From contig JACKBQ010000001.1 in the NCBI GenBank assembly GCA_020634455.1, positions 434,001 to 498,000 on the forward strand: a stretch of 64,000 nt of DNA. Reading direction: 5' to 3'. Origin of the DNA: Ardenticatenaceae bacterium. Its GTDB lineage: Bacteria; Chloroflexota; Anaerolineae; Promineifilales; Promineifilaceae. Below the pieces are notes generated by a model. It was given only the letters and a program-made list of their open reading frames with translations, searched no databases and had not been told where the DNA came from. The position numbers and the translations under genes were made by a program. Below, in pieces: positions 9,172 through 17,361 of this stretch (positions are counted from its first letter, which is position 1; each line of letters starts with the position of its first letter).

Positions 9172-9230
9172 TGCAAAGCAGGTGATGGGCAGCCTGAAAA
9201 CTGCCTGCCACCTGCTTTGTTAATTTTTTA
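9172..9230 (+). terminator. Rho-independent terminator after the alpha-2-macroglobulin gene
   Basis: GCAAAGCAGGTG pairs with CACCTGCTTTG, with a GGCAG/CTGCC inner stem, and is followed by TTAATTTTTTAAC. A short copy of the GGTTTACCGTTTACCG repeat precedes it at 9146-9167. Confidence 0.85.
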
Positions 9231-9370
9231 ACATTTGTATTTTTTTCACGTCGCCTTAACTACCTCTTGCGCTGGAATCATTAAGATTACTGTGTGAAGA
9301 ATTTTCGTTAGAAGTAATCTTTAGTATGAATAGGCAGTAGAACGGCCGTATCGTAAGCAGGGTGAAGTGA

Positions 9371-10801
9371 ATGGAACCGTATACCGAAGGCACTTTTTCA
9401 GTTGGCACGCAAGAAATTCATTATGTAGAAGCTGGGAAAAAAGGGCGACAAATCGCTCTCCTCATTCACGGTTGGTCCAGTTCCTGGTATGCCACTTCCC
9501 CTTTGTTAGGCCAACTGGCGCAGCGTTTTCATGTCATTGCCATTGACCTGCCCGGCTATGGGCAATCCCCTCCTCTGGAAATAAGAACAACCATTCCCCA
9601 CTATGTTGATCTGTTGGCCGATCTGATTGGCCAGATTAGTGATGGCCCGGTGGTGCTGGTGGGTCATTCAATGGGCGGCATGATTAGCGTGACGCTGGCG
9701 CTAACCCATCCTATCCTGGTTGAGCGCATGGTTTTGTTGAGCCCGACGATAAGCGGCCGTTTATCCACCGCCATCAACCTGTTTATCAGCCCCATCACCA
9801 TGATGGAGCGCTTTGGTCTGGGCAGCCTTGTGGTTTCCGCCACCGAACGCGCCTTTGTGGGCCTCACCGACCGGCTGATGCGCCCTGTCTCTTTTGCCGA
9901 GCGCACCGGCATTACCGAGGGTGATTACGAGCGGCTGCGCATGGATGCGCGGCGACCGGGGCAGGGGCGCGTGCGGGCGGAATGCTTCCGGGCGATGTTG
10001 GAGAATGATTTAAGCGGCCGTTTAGGCCAGATTGAAACACCATCGCTCGTTATTTGGGGAGCCGAAGATAACACGGTGCCTTTGCGGGATGCTGGCGTAG
10101 TTGCCGACGAGTGGACTGCTGCTGATTTGCGCATTTTGCCTAAAGCTGGCCACTGGCCCCAATTTGAAGCGCCAGACACCACGCGTCGCATGGTGGCTGC
10201 CTTTTTAGGTTTACCGCTGCACAGCAGCGCCCTCTTCAAGCCAGTGGAAGAAGATGAACTGGCCCAGATCAATGAGATCGCCCAATTCCTGGTCAATTCA
10301 GATGTTGGCAACGATTTGACGTTGGCTCAGCGCACCCGGCTGGCGGCACAGTGCCAGGTGCGTGTTTTTGAACGTGGCGATATGATTGCGGAAGCCGCTA
10401 CCGTTAGCGACGAGCTTTACATTATCCAAAAAGGATATGTAGAAGTGTGGAAAGACCCAGACAGCAGCGGTGGCACCCATAACCAGGCAAAGATTGAACA
10501 TGTGGCTAACTTGCGGGCGGGGCAAATTACCGGCGAATTGGCCATGCTGGATCGGGGCACGCGCAGTGCAGATCTGATTGCAGGCAGCGAAGGCGCAACG
10601 CTGCTGGCGCTGAGTCGGGATCGGCTGCGGGCGTTGGTAGAAGATGATTCGGAATTGGGGGCGCGATTCCTCTGGAATATGTCTTTGGCGATGTCTACCA
10701 GGGTGCGGTTTGTGCTGTGGCAGCTCAACCAGGAGCGCAAGGGCGTAGCTGAGCAGGAAGCTGCTTTTGGCCGATTACCGGACAAGAAGATAATAGCCTA
10801 A
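9371..10801 (+). CDS. Alpha/beta hydrolase fused to a cyclic-nucleotide-binding domain
   Basis: A 476-residue two-domain protein. Residues about 1-280 are an alpha/beta hydrolase: oxyanion segment LLIHGWSSSWY, nucleophile elbow VGHSMGG with Ser100, acid-bearing LVIWGAEDNTVP and catalytic His in KAGHWPQFEAP. Residues about 320-440 resemble a CAP-family cyclic-nucleotide-binding domain: VFERGDMIAEAATVSDELYIIQKGYVEVW, then RAGQITGELAMLDRGTRSADLIA. GELAMLDRGTRSAD corresponds to the phosphate-binding cassette (canonical GExxLx6RxAS), with the Arg kept and the following Ala-Ser altered. No DNA-binding helix-turn-helix follows. Hydrolase activity is plausibly controlled by a nucleotide or similar ligand. 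It is a single-gene unit with its own terminator. Confidence 0.85.
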   Translation: MEPYTEGTFSVGTQEIHYVEAGKKGRQIALLIHGWSSSWYATSPLLGQLAQRFHVIAIDLPGYGQSPPLEIRTTIPHYVDLLADLIGQISDGPVVLVGHSMGGMISVTLALTHPILVERMVLLSPTISGRLSTAINLFISPITMMERFGLGSLVVSATERAFVGLTDRLMRPVSFAERTGITEGDYERLRMDARRPGQGRVRAECFRAMLENDLSGRLGQIETPSLVIWGAEDNTVPLRDAGVVADEWTAADLRILPKAGHWPQFEAPDTTRRMVAAFLGLPLHSSALFKPVEEDELAQINEIAQFLVNSDVGNDLTLAQRTRLAAQCQVRVFERGDMIAEAATVSDELYIIQKGYVEVWKDPDSSGGTHNQAKIEHVANLRAGQITGELAMLDRGTRSADLIAGSEGATLLALSRDRLRALVEDDSELGARFLWNMSLAMSTRVRFVLWQLNQERKGVAEQEAAFGRLPDKKIIA

Positions 10802-10818
10802 ATTTTTAACTTTTCGGA

Positions 10819-10850
10819 ACGCTGACGCATAAATTGGGTCAGCGTTTTTT
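10819..10850 (+). terminator. Rho-independent terminator after the hydrolase-cNMP gene
   Basis: ACGCTGAC pairs with GTCAGCGT around an 11-nt loop and is followed directly by TTTTTT. Confidence 0.9.
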
Positions 10851-11045
10851 GTTGTGGGTGGGTACGGCCGTATGTCACATTTTCCTTACCTGAACATCAC
10901 ACCATATCTATGACATTTGCCACCGGATGTTCCCTGGCAAAATCAGTACACTTAAGCTTAAATTTGCGGGGTGTTTTTAGACAGACCTCCAGTTTTCTAC
11001 TCCAATATTTCACCCCAACACGGATTATCTTTCAGGAGGAGAACC

Positions 11046-11462
11046 ATGTTGACCACCAACGATTTAATGACCATTGATCCGGAAATTGTGACGCGGGATA
11101 CGCCGCTCCGTGAGATTGTCACTGCGATGAATCGAGCCAACATTCGCCAGGTTCTAGTTGTTGAAGACAAGAAGTTGGTTGGAATTGTCACCGACCGTGA
11201 TATTCGCCTTGCCGTTAATTCACCGTTGACTACCGAAGAACCTCTTGAACGATTAGAGCTTTTGAATGGCTATACGGCCGTTGACTGCATGACAGCCAAT
11301 CCACGCACGGTTTCGCCAGAGACTCCCATTCATAAAGTGGCTCAATTGTTGAGCGTGTACAAATTTGGCGCGTTGCCCGTAGTGGAGAATGGTGAGCTGG
11401 TGGGGATTATTACCGTAACAGATTTGTTAAACCAAATGGCGCTTTTGCCAGAGTCAAAATAA
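11046..11462 (+). CDS. CBS-domain pair protein
   Basis: A 138-residue protein consisting only of two CBS motifs. The start is the ATG at 11046, preceded by CAGGAGGAGAACC; the longer frame from 10971 has no ribosome-binding site. CBS1 runs from MTIDPEIVTRDTPLREIV to LVGIVTDRDIRLAV, and CBS2 from MTANPRTVSPETPIHKVAQLL to LVGIITVTDLLNQM. Such paired modules bind adenosyl ligands (AMP, ATP, SAM) and regulate partner proteins, but no partner is fused or adjacent. It is monocistronic, with a terminator at 11544. Confidence 0.9.
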   Translation: MLTTNDLMTIDPEIVTRDTPLREIVTAMNRANIRQVLVVEDKKLVGIVTDRDIRLAVNSPLTTEEPLERLELLNGYTAVDCMTANPRTVSPETPIHKVAQLLSVYKFGALPVVENGELVGIITVTDLLNQMALLPESK

Positions 11463-11543
11463 TGATGTGAGGCTGGATTCTGACGACCGGACTTTAAAAA
11501 TAATTTTGTGATTCGTTAAATTTTCCTTGTTTTATCTGTTTTT

Positions 11544-11578
11544 AGCACCAGATGTTGCATAACGTCTGGTGCTTTTTT
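11544..11578 (+). terminator. Rho-independent terminator after the CBS gene
   Basis: AGCACCAGA pairs with TCTGGTGCT around a TGTTGCATAACG loop and is followed by a T run. Confidence 0.9.
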
Positions 11579-11663
11579 GTGCAGCCTTTTTTCGTGTGAG
11601 CGTTTGCTTAGCAGGCATAAGTTTCACACTGACCAATTGCTCGTTCCTCTTTACAATGGATAA

Positions 11664-12755
11664 ATGTCTATTTTGAATTTATTTGCAGCTTCTGAAAAGC
11701 CACGGCAAAAAGACCCTCGCGCCTTTATTTTGCCTTTGGGCGAACCGGTAACGGTGACGCGCACAGAGGATGGCTTTTTGCACCTGAAGTGGCAGGAGTC
11801 TGCGGCTCGGATCATTGTCCATGTGGGTACCAACCCGGACGATTTGACAGAAATGGCCCCTATCGTATCCGTGTGTGAGACGCGTGAGGCGATGGTTGCG
11901 GGGTTGGACACGGCCGTTCGCCATTATTTTCGCGTAGAGTTCAGAGGCGGGGTGTGGGACGGCCGTTCCTTCATGGCCGCTGAGCGCATTCTGCCCCTAC
12001 AAAAAGGTATAAATTTTCGCGATGTTGGTGGTTACTACACATCAGACGGCCAGATGGTGCGCTGGGGAAAACTGTATCGTGCCGGCAGCATTTCAAGATT
12101 GGCAGAGGCTGATTTAGCTTACCTGCAACGAATCGGTATCCGGTTAGTGAGTGATTTGCGGTCGTTGCATGAGCAAGAAAAGTATCCAGACAGATTGCCA
12201 GCGGTGCCAGGGTTGGTGGAACGGCCGTTGCCCATGGAAAGTGTCGATCGTTGGGAGCGGCTGCGCGGGGCTTACACCATCTTCCTGCGCAAAAGAAAAA
12301 TTGATGACTATTTACTAGATGGCTATACTCGCGTGGTGCTGGACGGCAACGCCCGCCATGTTCGCGACTTTTTTCAGCAGCTGGCCGATCCGGCCTTGCT
12401 CCCCGCCCTCATTCACTGCACCGCAGGCAAAGACCGCACCGGGTTGTTGGTGGCCCTGCTGCTGCTGATCCTTGGTGTGCCAGAACAAGCCGTGCTGGCC
12501 GATTACACGATGAGCAATCTCTTCTACGATCAGTTTCGCAATGGCATTTCTGCTGAACTTAAGCAGGTGGCTCCCTGGGGAGTGAATATGGACGATTTGC
12601 AGGATTTACTGCTGGTCAAAGCCAAAACCTTGCAAGGCGCGCTGGCCCACCTCAGTCAAAAGTACGGCTCACTAGAAAACTACCTCCAGAACCACGCTGG
12701 CGTTTCCAACGAAACGATTACCCAACTGCGCCAAAATTGGCTTGTGAATTTGTAA
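11664..12755 (+). CDS. Tyrosine-protein phosphatase (Y_phosphatase3/LipA-like)
   Basis: A 363-residue protein. Residues about 1-110 form a beta-rich region with an FN3-like look. The phosphatase domain begins at INFRDVGGYYTSDGQMV, which with LYRAGSISRLAEADLAYL is the signature of the Y_phosphatase3 family. The P-loop HCTAGKDRTG carries the nucleophile Cys252 and Arg258 and is followed by LLVALLLLILGVP. Family members dephosphorylate phosphotyrosine and in some cases phosphoinositides. No signal peptide is evident, so it is probably cytoplasmic. No clear Shine-Dalgarno precedes the ATG, and a short leader is possible. Confidence 0.9.
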   Translation: MSILNLFAASEKPRQKDPRAFILPLGEPVTVTRTEDGFLHLKWQESAARIIVHVGTNPDDLTEMAPIVSVCETREAMVAGLDTAVRHYFRVEFRGGVWDGRSFMAAERILPLQKGINFRDVGGYYTSDGQMVRWGKLYRAGSISRLAEADLAYLQRIGIRLVSDLRSLHEQEKYPDRLPAVPGLVERPLPMESVDRWERLRGAYTIFLRKRKIDDYLLDGYTRVVLDGNARHVRDFFQQLADPALLPALIHCTAGKDRTGLLVALLLLILGVPEQAVLADYTMSNLFYDQFRNGISAELKQVAPWGVNMDDLQDLLLVKAKTLQGALAHLSQKYGSLENYLQNHAGVSNETITQLRQNWLVNL

Positions 12756-12819
12756 TTGAGAAATTGGGTAACAGAGTAATTTGCTGTTCAATTACCCAAT
12801 TACTTAATTGCCCAATTGC
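12752..12819. repeat. Hairpin of the GTAATTGGGTAATTG short-repeat family
   Basis: GTAATTGAGAAATTGGGTAA faces AATTACCCAATTACTTAATT across a short loop. The repeat contains the stop region of the phosphatase gene and ends 15 nt before the radical SAM start. The same family is seen at 50871-50950. Confidence 0.8.
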
Positions 12820-12834
12820 CGATACAATCCCACC

Positions 12835-14199
12835 ATGTTCCAAATAACCCTCATTTCCACCTACGATTTGGGCCACCAGCCGTTTGGTCTGGCGTCACCG
12901 GCAGCCTGGCTGGAGGCAGCAGGAGCCGAAGTGACCTGTGTGGATCTATCGTTACGGCCGTTTCAATCCCAAACCGTTCAATCGGCCAACCTGATCGCCT
13001 TTTACCTGACCATGCACACCGCCACCCGGTTGGCCGTGCCGCTCATTCAGCGCGTGCAGCGCATCAACCGCGAGGCGCACATTTGTGCCTACGGATTGTA
13101 CGCGCCCGTCAACGAGGGTTATCTGCGGCAGTTGGGTGTGCAAACTATTTTAGGTGGCGAATTTGAGCAAGGTCTGGTTGATTTGATGACCGCCCTGCGC
13201 GACGGCCAGCCTGTGCCCAGCCTGCCGTCGGTGTCACTTTTGCGGCAGCAGTTTCAACGGCCGTCTCGCACCCACTTGCCCCCACTCACCGATTACGCTT
13301 ACCTGGACACGCCCACGGGCAAACGCATCGTCGGCTACACGGAAGCGACGCGGGGCTGCAAGCATTTGTGCCGTCACTGCCCGATTGTACCGGTGTATAA
13401 CGGCCGTTTCCGCATCGTCCAGCCTGAAGTGGTGCTGGCCGACGTGCGCCAGCAGGTGGCCGCTGGGGCGCAGCACATCACCTTTGGCGACCCCGACTTT
13501 TTGAACGGTCCCGGCCACGCTCTGCCGCTGGTGCAGGCGCTGCACGCCGAATTCCCCGACCTCACCTACGACGTCACCATCAAGATTGAGCATCTGCAAA
13601 AGTACGCCGATGCCCTGCCCCTGCTGCGCGATACCGGCTGCGCCTATGTCGTCAGCGCGGTGGAGGCGGTGGATGATGATATTCTGGCGATTTTGGCCAA
13701 GGGGCACAGCCGCGCCGATTTTGCGCAGGTGGCCCGGCAGATGCGCGACGTGGGCCTGCCCATCACGCCCACCTTTGTTACCTTTACGCCGTGGACGACG
13801 GTGGCGGGTTACCTGGACCTGCTGACGCTGCTGGCCGAATTGGAACTGGTGGAGGCGGTCAATCCCATCCAATACGCCATCCGACTGCTCATCCCTGAAG
13901 GTTCCCGGCTGTTGGCGCTGGACGATGTGCGAGAGTTGGTACGGCCGTTTGATCCGGCGGCGCTGGTGTACCCCTGGACCCACCCAGACCAGGCGGTGGA
14001 CACGCTGTACGAGACGGTGTTTAAGCTGGTGAAAGCCAGCCAGAACGCGGGCGAATCGCGCCAGACGCTGTTTAACCGCCTCTGGCAAACTGCGTTGGCG
14101 CTGCTGCCGCCAGACGAGCAGATCATCTGGGCGGCACGGCAGCCAGTCCTCACCCAAACGGCGCAGGCGGTGCCCAGCCTCAGCGAAGATTGGTACTGA
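12835..14199 (+). CDS. B12-binding-domain radical SAM protein
   Basis: A 454-residue enzyme. The ATG at 12835 was preferred because the longer frame would translate repeat sequence. Residues 1-130 resemble a cobalamin-binding fold (MFQITLISTYDLGHQPFGLASPAAWL, then an MHTATRLAVPLIQRV helix), although the classical DxHxxG is absent. The radical SAM domain follows, with TEATRGCKHLCRHCPIVP: C175, C179 and C182 form the CxxxCxxC site for the 4Fe-4S cluster. Related CUAESP-type proteins (RCCLPAR-like) are widespread and mostly unassigned. No pathway partner is adjacent, so the substrate is unknown. Confidence 0.85.
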   Translation: MFQITLISTYDLGHQPFGLASPAAWLEAAGAEVTCVDLSLRPFQSQTVQSANLIAFYLTMHTATRLAVPLIQRVQRINREAHICAYGLYAPVNEGYLRQLGVQTILGGEFEQGLVDLMTALRDGQPVPSLPSVSLLRQQFQRPSRTHLPPLTDYAYLDTPTGKRIVGYTEATRGCKHLCRHCPIVPVYNGRFRIVQPEVVLADVRQQVAAGAQHITFGDPDFLNGPGHALPLVQALHAEFPDLTYDVTIKIEHLQKYADALPLLRDTGCAYVVSAVEAVDDDILAILAKGHSRADFAQVARQMRDVGLPITPTFVTFTPWTTVAGYLDLLTLLAELELVEAVNPIQYAIRLLIPEGSRLLALDDVRELVRPFDPAALVYPWTHPDQAVDTLYETVFKLVKASQNAGESRQTLFNRLWQTALALLPPDEQIIWAARQPVLTQTAQAVPSLSEDWY

Positions 14200-14373
14200 T
14201 GAGCGGAGCCATTTGGGGAGCAGTTTGCTTCCGACCTGGTCTGATTTAGTACCTATCCGAATATTAGCCACAGAGAACACAGAGGGTTTTGAGGCGATAG
14301 TTCATTTCTCAGAATTCTCTTTTTCCTGCTTCGGCTACGCTCAGCACAAGCCTGTGGCTTTTTGGATAGATTT

Positions 14374-15396
14374 TTACTCTGACGAATCCAAAATTGAGGT
14401 TGATTCCATCAAATCGAGCAGCATTTGGTCTGTGGCGGCAGCGCGTGCCTGCCATGGCTGCAAGAAGAGGGCGCCATGCGGATGGTTGTCAATGAGGGTT
14501 TGGTAGTTGCTTTGCCAGTTTCGGGCGATTTCTTGCAGGGCGGTGAGAAGTTGGGGGAGTGTGTCGTATTGTACGGCCGTTCGTAGCAAGTTCAGCAGCA
14601 TTGTTTCCCGGCTACCAAAGCCACGCGGTAGCTCGTACTGCCGCCCCAGTTGGCTGATGGTGTCCCTGCTAAGGTAAAGGCCGCTGAGGGCGGGCATGAG
14701 CAAAAAGTGGGCAATCTCTTTAAGCCCGGTTTTGTCATTTGCCAGGATGTTTGGTTGGCGAGGCAAAAAGGCAGGCGGTGCGGCCGTTTTCTGGGGCATT
14801 TCCCCGGCGTGGGTTAGTAATAATCTTAGCGTTAGCTGCGCCAGTTGGGTGAAAAAGGCATCGGGCTGCTGCTGAATGGCCAGCAAGCAAACGGATGCCC
14901 AGCGCAAAAGATGGTGTTGCAGAAATTTTTGTTGTTGATTTTGCCAATGGCTGGCGGCTTGGGCCTGATTGGATTCCCACGCTTCGGCTTCCTGACCAAC
15001 CAAAAAAGCAAGGCACGTCAGTTCCTGCCCCAGATGGTCTGCCTGACTGTTGGTAACGGCCGTTTGCCAGCCCAATTGGCGGTAACTTTGGTTCACAACG
15101 GCCGTCACGTCGCCACCCACCAGCCCATCATCCCCTAAAAAGAAGCTCTCGTAAGGGAAGATGTTGAACTGAAACAGGTCGTGGTGGCTGGCGGCAGCGC
15201 TATCGGCGTTAAATGGCAGTGGGATAACGGCCGTTAAATCGGGGATTTGTTGCAGATATGGTAGGGAAACGGCCGTTATCCCTTGTAAAAACAGATCGCT
15301 AAAAAGACGATAGCTGTAGCTTCTAGCTCGCGCCAGTTGAGCCTGGCTTAAGTCGGACCCACTCGGTGTGGGGGAGCCGGGATTGGAAAAAGGCAT
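14374..15396 (-). CDS. TorD/DmsD-family molybdoenzyme chaperone
   Basis: A 340-residue, all-helical protein. FNIFPYESFFLGDDGLVG and the helix HLGQELTCLAFLVGQEAEAW are the hallmarks of the TorD/NarJ/DmsD family, which inserts the molybdenum cofactor and checks the folding of molybdoenzymes. It is the last gene of the sulfur cluster and probably serves the molybdopterin oxidoreductase at 20487-23525. It is longer than the usual 200-230 residues, with a Gln-rich middle part. Its ATG lies 74 nt inside the preceding YeeE gene, an unusually long overlap, but no better start is seen downstream. Confidence 0.8.
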   Translation of the reverse strand: MPFSNPGSPTPSGSDLSQAQLARARSYSYRLFSDLFLQGITAVSLPYLQQIPDLTAVIPLPFNADSAAASHHDLFQFNIFPYESFFLGDDGLVGGDVTAVVNQSYRQLGWQTAVTNSQADHLGQELTCLAFLVGQEAEAWESNQAQAASHWQNQQQKFLQHHLLRWASVCLLAIQQQPDAFFTQLAQLTLRLLLTHAGEMPQKTAAPPAFLPRQPNILANDKTGLKEIAHFLLMPALSGLYLSRDTISQLGRQYELPRGFGSRETMLLNLLRTAVQYDTLPQLLTALQEIARNWQSNYQTLIDNHPHGALFLQPWQARAAATDQMLLDLMESTSILDSSE

Positions 15397-15784
15397 ACAA
15401 GTACATTCCTGTCATGGCACCCAAGAAGGTAAAGATCATTAAAAAGTTGCCTGCGCCAATATGCGCATAAATCGGGCCGGGGCATGCCCCCGTAATGGCC
15501 CACCCCATGCCAAAAATGGTGCCGCCGATGACGTTGCCTGGGTGAAACGGCCGTTCCTCAATGACAATCGCTGCCCCTTCAATCGTGCGTGCTTCAAAAC
15601 GCCGAATCAAGAAAACCGACACAGCCCCCACGGCAATCGCCGAGCAAATAACCAGATACATGTATGGGTCCTTGAAGTAAAACATGTCGTTGATTTGGAA
15701 CCAGGAAATCACCTGCGATTTAATCAGCACGATTCCAAAATAGATGCCAACCAGTAATGTCATAAGTTTGTTTTTAATTGTCAT
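15323..15784 (-). CDS. YeeE/YedE-type sulfur transport half-protein (PmpB-like)
   Basis: A 153-residue membrane protein with about four predicted segments, including LLVGIYFGIVLIKS, YLVICSAIAVGAVSVFLI, and GTIFGMGWAITGACPGPIYAHIGAGNFLMIFTFLGAMTGMY. The GACPGP cysteine matches the conserved pore cysteine of the YeeE/YedE (TsuA) family, which imports thiosulfate or other reduced sulfur or selenium species. AGGAGG precedes the ATG by 7 nt. It starts 10 nt after the companion half at 15795-16286, and together they would make one complete transporter. Confidence 0.88.
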   Translation of the reverse strand: MTIKNKLMTLLVGIYFGIVLIKSQVISWFQINDMFYFKDPYMYLVICSAIAVGAVSVFLIRRFEARTIEGAAIVIEERPFHPGNVIGGTIFGMGWAITGACPGPIYAHIGAGNFLMIFTFLGAMTGMYLYAFFQSRLPHTEWVRLKPGSTGAS

Positions 15785-15794
15785 GATCAGCCTC

Positions 15795-16286
15795 CTATGG
15801 AATAAACAGCGGCAAAATAAACCAGGTGGAAATCAACCCGCCGACAAAGAAGAAAATTGTGGCTATCAGGCTTGAAACTTTCAGAGCGGAAATACCCATG
15901 ATTGTATGTCCAGACGTGCAGCCTCCCGCGTATCGGGTGCCAAAACCAATTAAAATGCCACCCACAAATAAGCCAACCACACCCATAGGCGAGCTGTAAA
16001 ATGCAGGAATAAAGTTGCCAGGTTCCGCCGAAAGTAAAAAGTTGCCCACAAAGCCGCCAATAATCACACCCAGCACAAAAATCAAACTGGTACTGTGGTC
16101 GCGCCAGTTATAATCCTTGCTCAAGTAGGGTAATTTTGTTCTGGGGGCGCAGGCCGCACCCAGGTGGCGCAAGCTGCTGGAGATGCCAAAGTTTTTGCCA
16201 GTTAAAAGCAACAAGATGGGAACTGTAAGACCAATGAGAGGGCCAGACACATACCACGGCCACGGTTCAAGAAGCCATTCTAACAT
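15795..16286 (-). CDS. YeeE/YedE-type sulfur transport half-protein (PmpA-like)
   Basis: A 163-residue membrane protein. It contains FGTRYAGGCTSGHTIMGIS, whose GGCTSGH cysteine is the conserved sulfur-relay residue of the YeeE/YedE family, and ends with a strongly hydrophobic segment (LIATIFFFVGGLISTWFILPLF). A good ribosome-binding site (AGAAAGGAGAAAGAA) precedes the ATG. It is the first gene of a three-gene unit (two half-transporters and the chaperone), separated from the rhodanese gene by a 298-bp spacer. The pair would supply or export sulfane sulfur for the oxidation pathway. Confidence 0.88.
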   Translation of the reverse strand: MLEWLLEPWPWYVSGPLIGLTVPILLLLTGKNFGISSSLRHLGAACAPRTKLPYLSKDYNWRDHSTSLIFVLGVIIGGFVGNFLLSAEPGNFIPAFYSSPMGVVGLFVGGILIGFGTRYAGGCTSGHTIMGISALKVSSLIATIFFFVGGLISTWFILPLFIP

Positions 16287-16435
16287 TTCTTTCTCCTTTC
16301 TCTGTTGTTGCAGGTGCCTTTAAAAAAGAAGGATCACCTTGGGCTATAGATGTTTTACTAAGGTTTTACGCTCAAGTAGGACACAGCGAAAGTCCTGATT
16401 GGGGGAAAGCGCTTGACCTTGTTAACAATGCCAAT

Positions 16436-16474
16436 GGAGCAGGAAGATTTAGCAATGCTGCCTCTCCCTGCTCC
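16436..16474 (-). repeat. Inverted repeat in the spacer between rhodanese and YeeE genes
   Basis: GGAGCAGG and CCTGCTCC flank a 23-nt loop in the 298-bp spacer 16287-16584. It may terminate or process the rhodanese transcript, although no strong T run follows. Nothing else clear is seen in this spacer. Confidence 0.45.
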
Positions 16475-16584
16475 AAAACTCTCTTCTTCTCTAACTTAGC
16501 GTTCAAAATCCTTTCATTTCTGTAGGGTAGTACCCGTTCCAGGAAAAGTTTTGAGCGCCTTTTGAAACTTACTGTCAGCTTGAC

Positions 16585-17361
16585 TTAGATATTGCAAACC
16601 TGCCCTTCACCGTCAATCATTGGGAACCCCGCAGCTTCCCACGCTTCCATGCCACCCGTAACGTTGTACAAATGCGTAAAGCCTTCGCGTTTCATGATGC
16701 TGATCGCTGTGCTGGAGCGTTTGCCAGTAGCGCAGGTTACGGCCACGTGTTGATCTTTGCTGAGCGGCAGTGTGTTGAGCATGGCGGGACTGGTTAGTTG
16801 CTTTACCATGCGGGTGTAGGGTAGCCCATGCGCTTTTTCAATGTGGCCTTCGTCCCATTCTTCATTATCTCGGACATCCAGCACTTGCAGGCCGTTTACA
16901 GACAGTTTGTGATGCAGATCGTGTACATCCATTTGCGGCACGGTTTCAGCATGATTTCCGGCTTCCATCCAGGCGACAATGCCCCCGTCTAAGAATCCAG
17001 CCACACGGCCGTTCAGGGCAATAAATGCCATCTTGTAGATTGCTTCCTGGGCCTCGTCTTCACTGTCCATCAGCAAGATCAGCGGGGCGTCATCGGGGGT
17101 CATCCAACCAACGCGCTGTTCAAATTCACTACTGGAGAGCTGCACGTTGATGGAGCCTGGGATATGCCCTGCGCCGAATGTGGCTGAGGAACGGCCGTCT
17201 ACCACTACAGCCCCCTCTGCCATCATTTCAGAAACCTGGGCAGCCGTGAGCGCGGTTGCTTTGGGATATTCCTTGGTGAGCGGAATTTTGCCCTGATTTG
17301 TAGCCACAATGTTCAGAATGTTAGCCGGTTTCAATGGCTGATCATCCTGCATGTACTGCAC
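16585..17361 (-). CDS. Tandem rhodanese portion downstream of the UGA
   Basis: 258 residues from the first ATG after the UGA. It has two rhodanese domains: the first is inactive (no active-site Cys; GRVAGFLDGGIVAWMEAG remains), and the second is active-looking, with CATGKRSS and GGMEAWEAAGFP. No Shine-Dalgarno is visible before this ATG, and 30 codons upstream of it are in frame and family-like. It is therefore probably not a separate gene but the C-terminal half of the fusion at 16585-18012. Confidence 0.5.
   Translation of the reverse strand: MQYMQDDQPLKPANILNIVATNQGKIPLTKEYPKATALTAAQVSEMMAEGAVVVDGRSSATFGAGHIPGSINVQLSSSEFEQRVGWMTPDDAPLILLMDSEDEAQEAIYKMAFIALNGRVAGFLDGGIVAWMEAGNHAETVPQMDVHDLHHKLSVNGLQVLDVRDNEEWDEGHIEKAHGLPYTRMVKQLTSPAMLNTLPLSKDQHVAVTCATGKRSSTAISIMKREGFTHLYNVTGGMEAWEAAGFPMIDGEGQVCNI

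Noticed and set aside
16585..17361. Rhodanese as an independent gene
   Set aside because: No ribosome site at its first ATG, and in-frame, family-like codons run upstream to the UGA. Kept in the list only as the conventional call.
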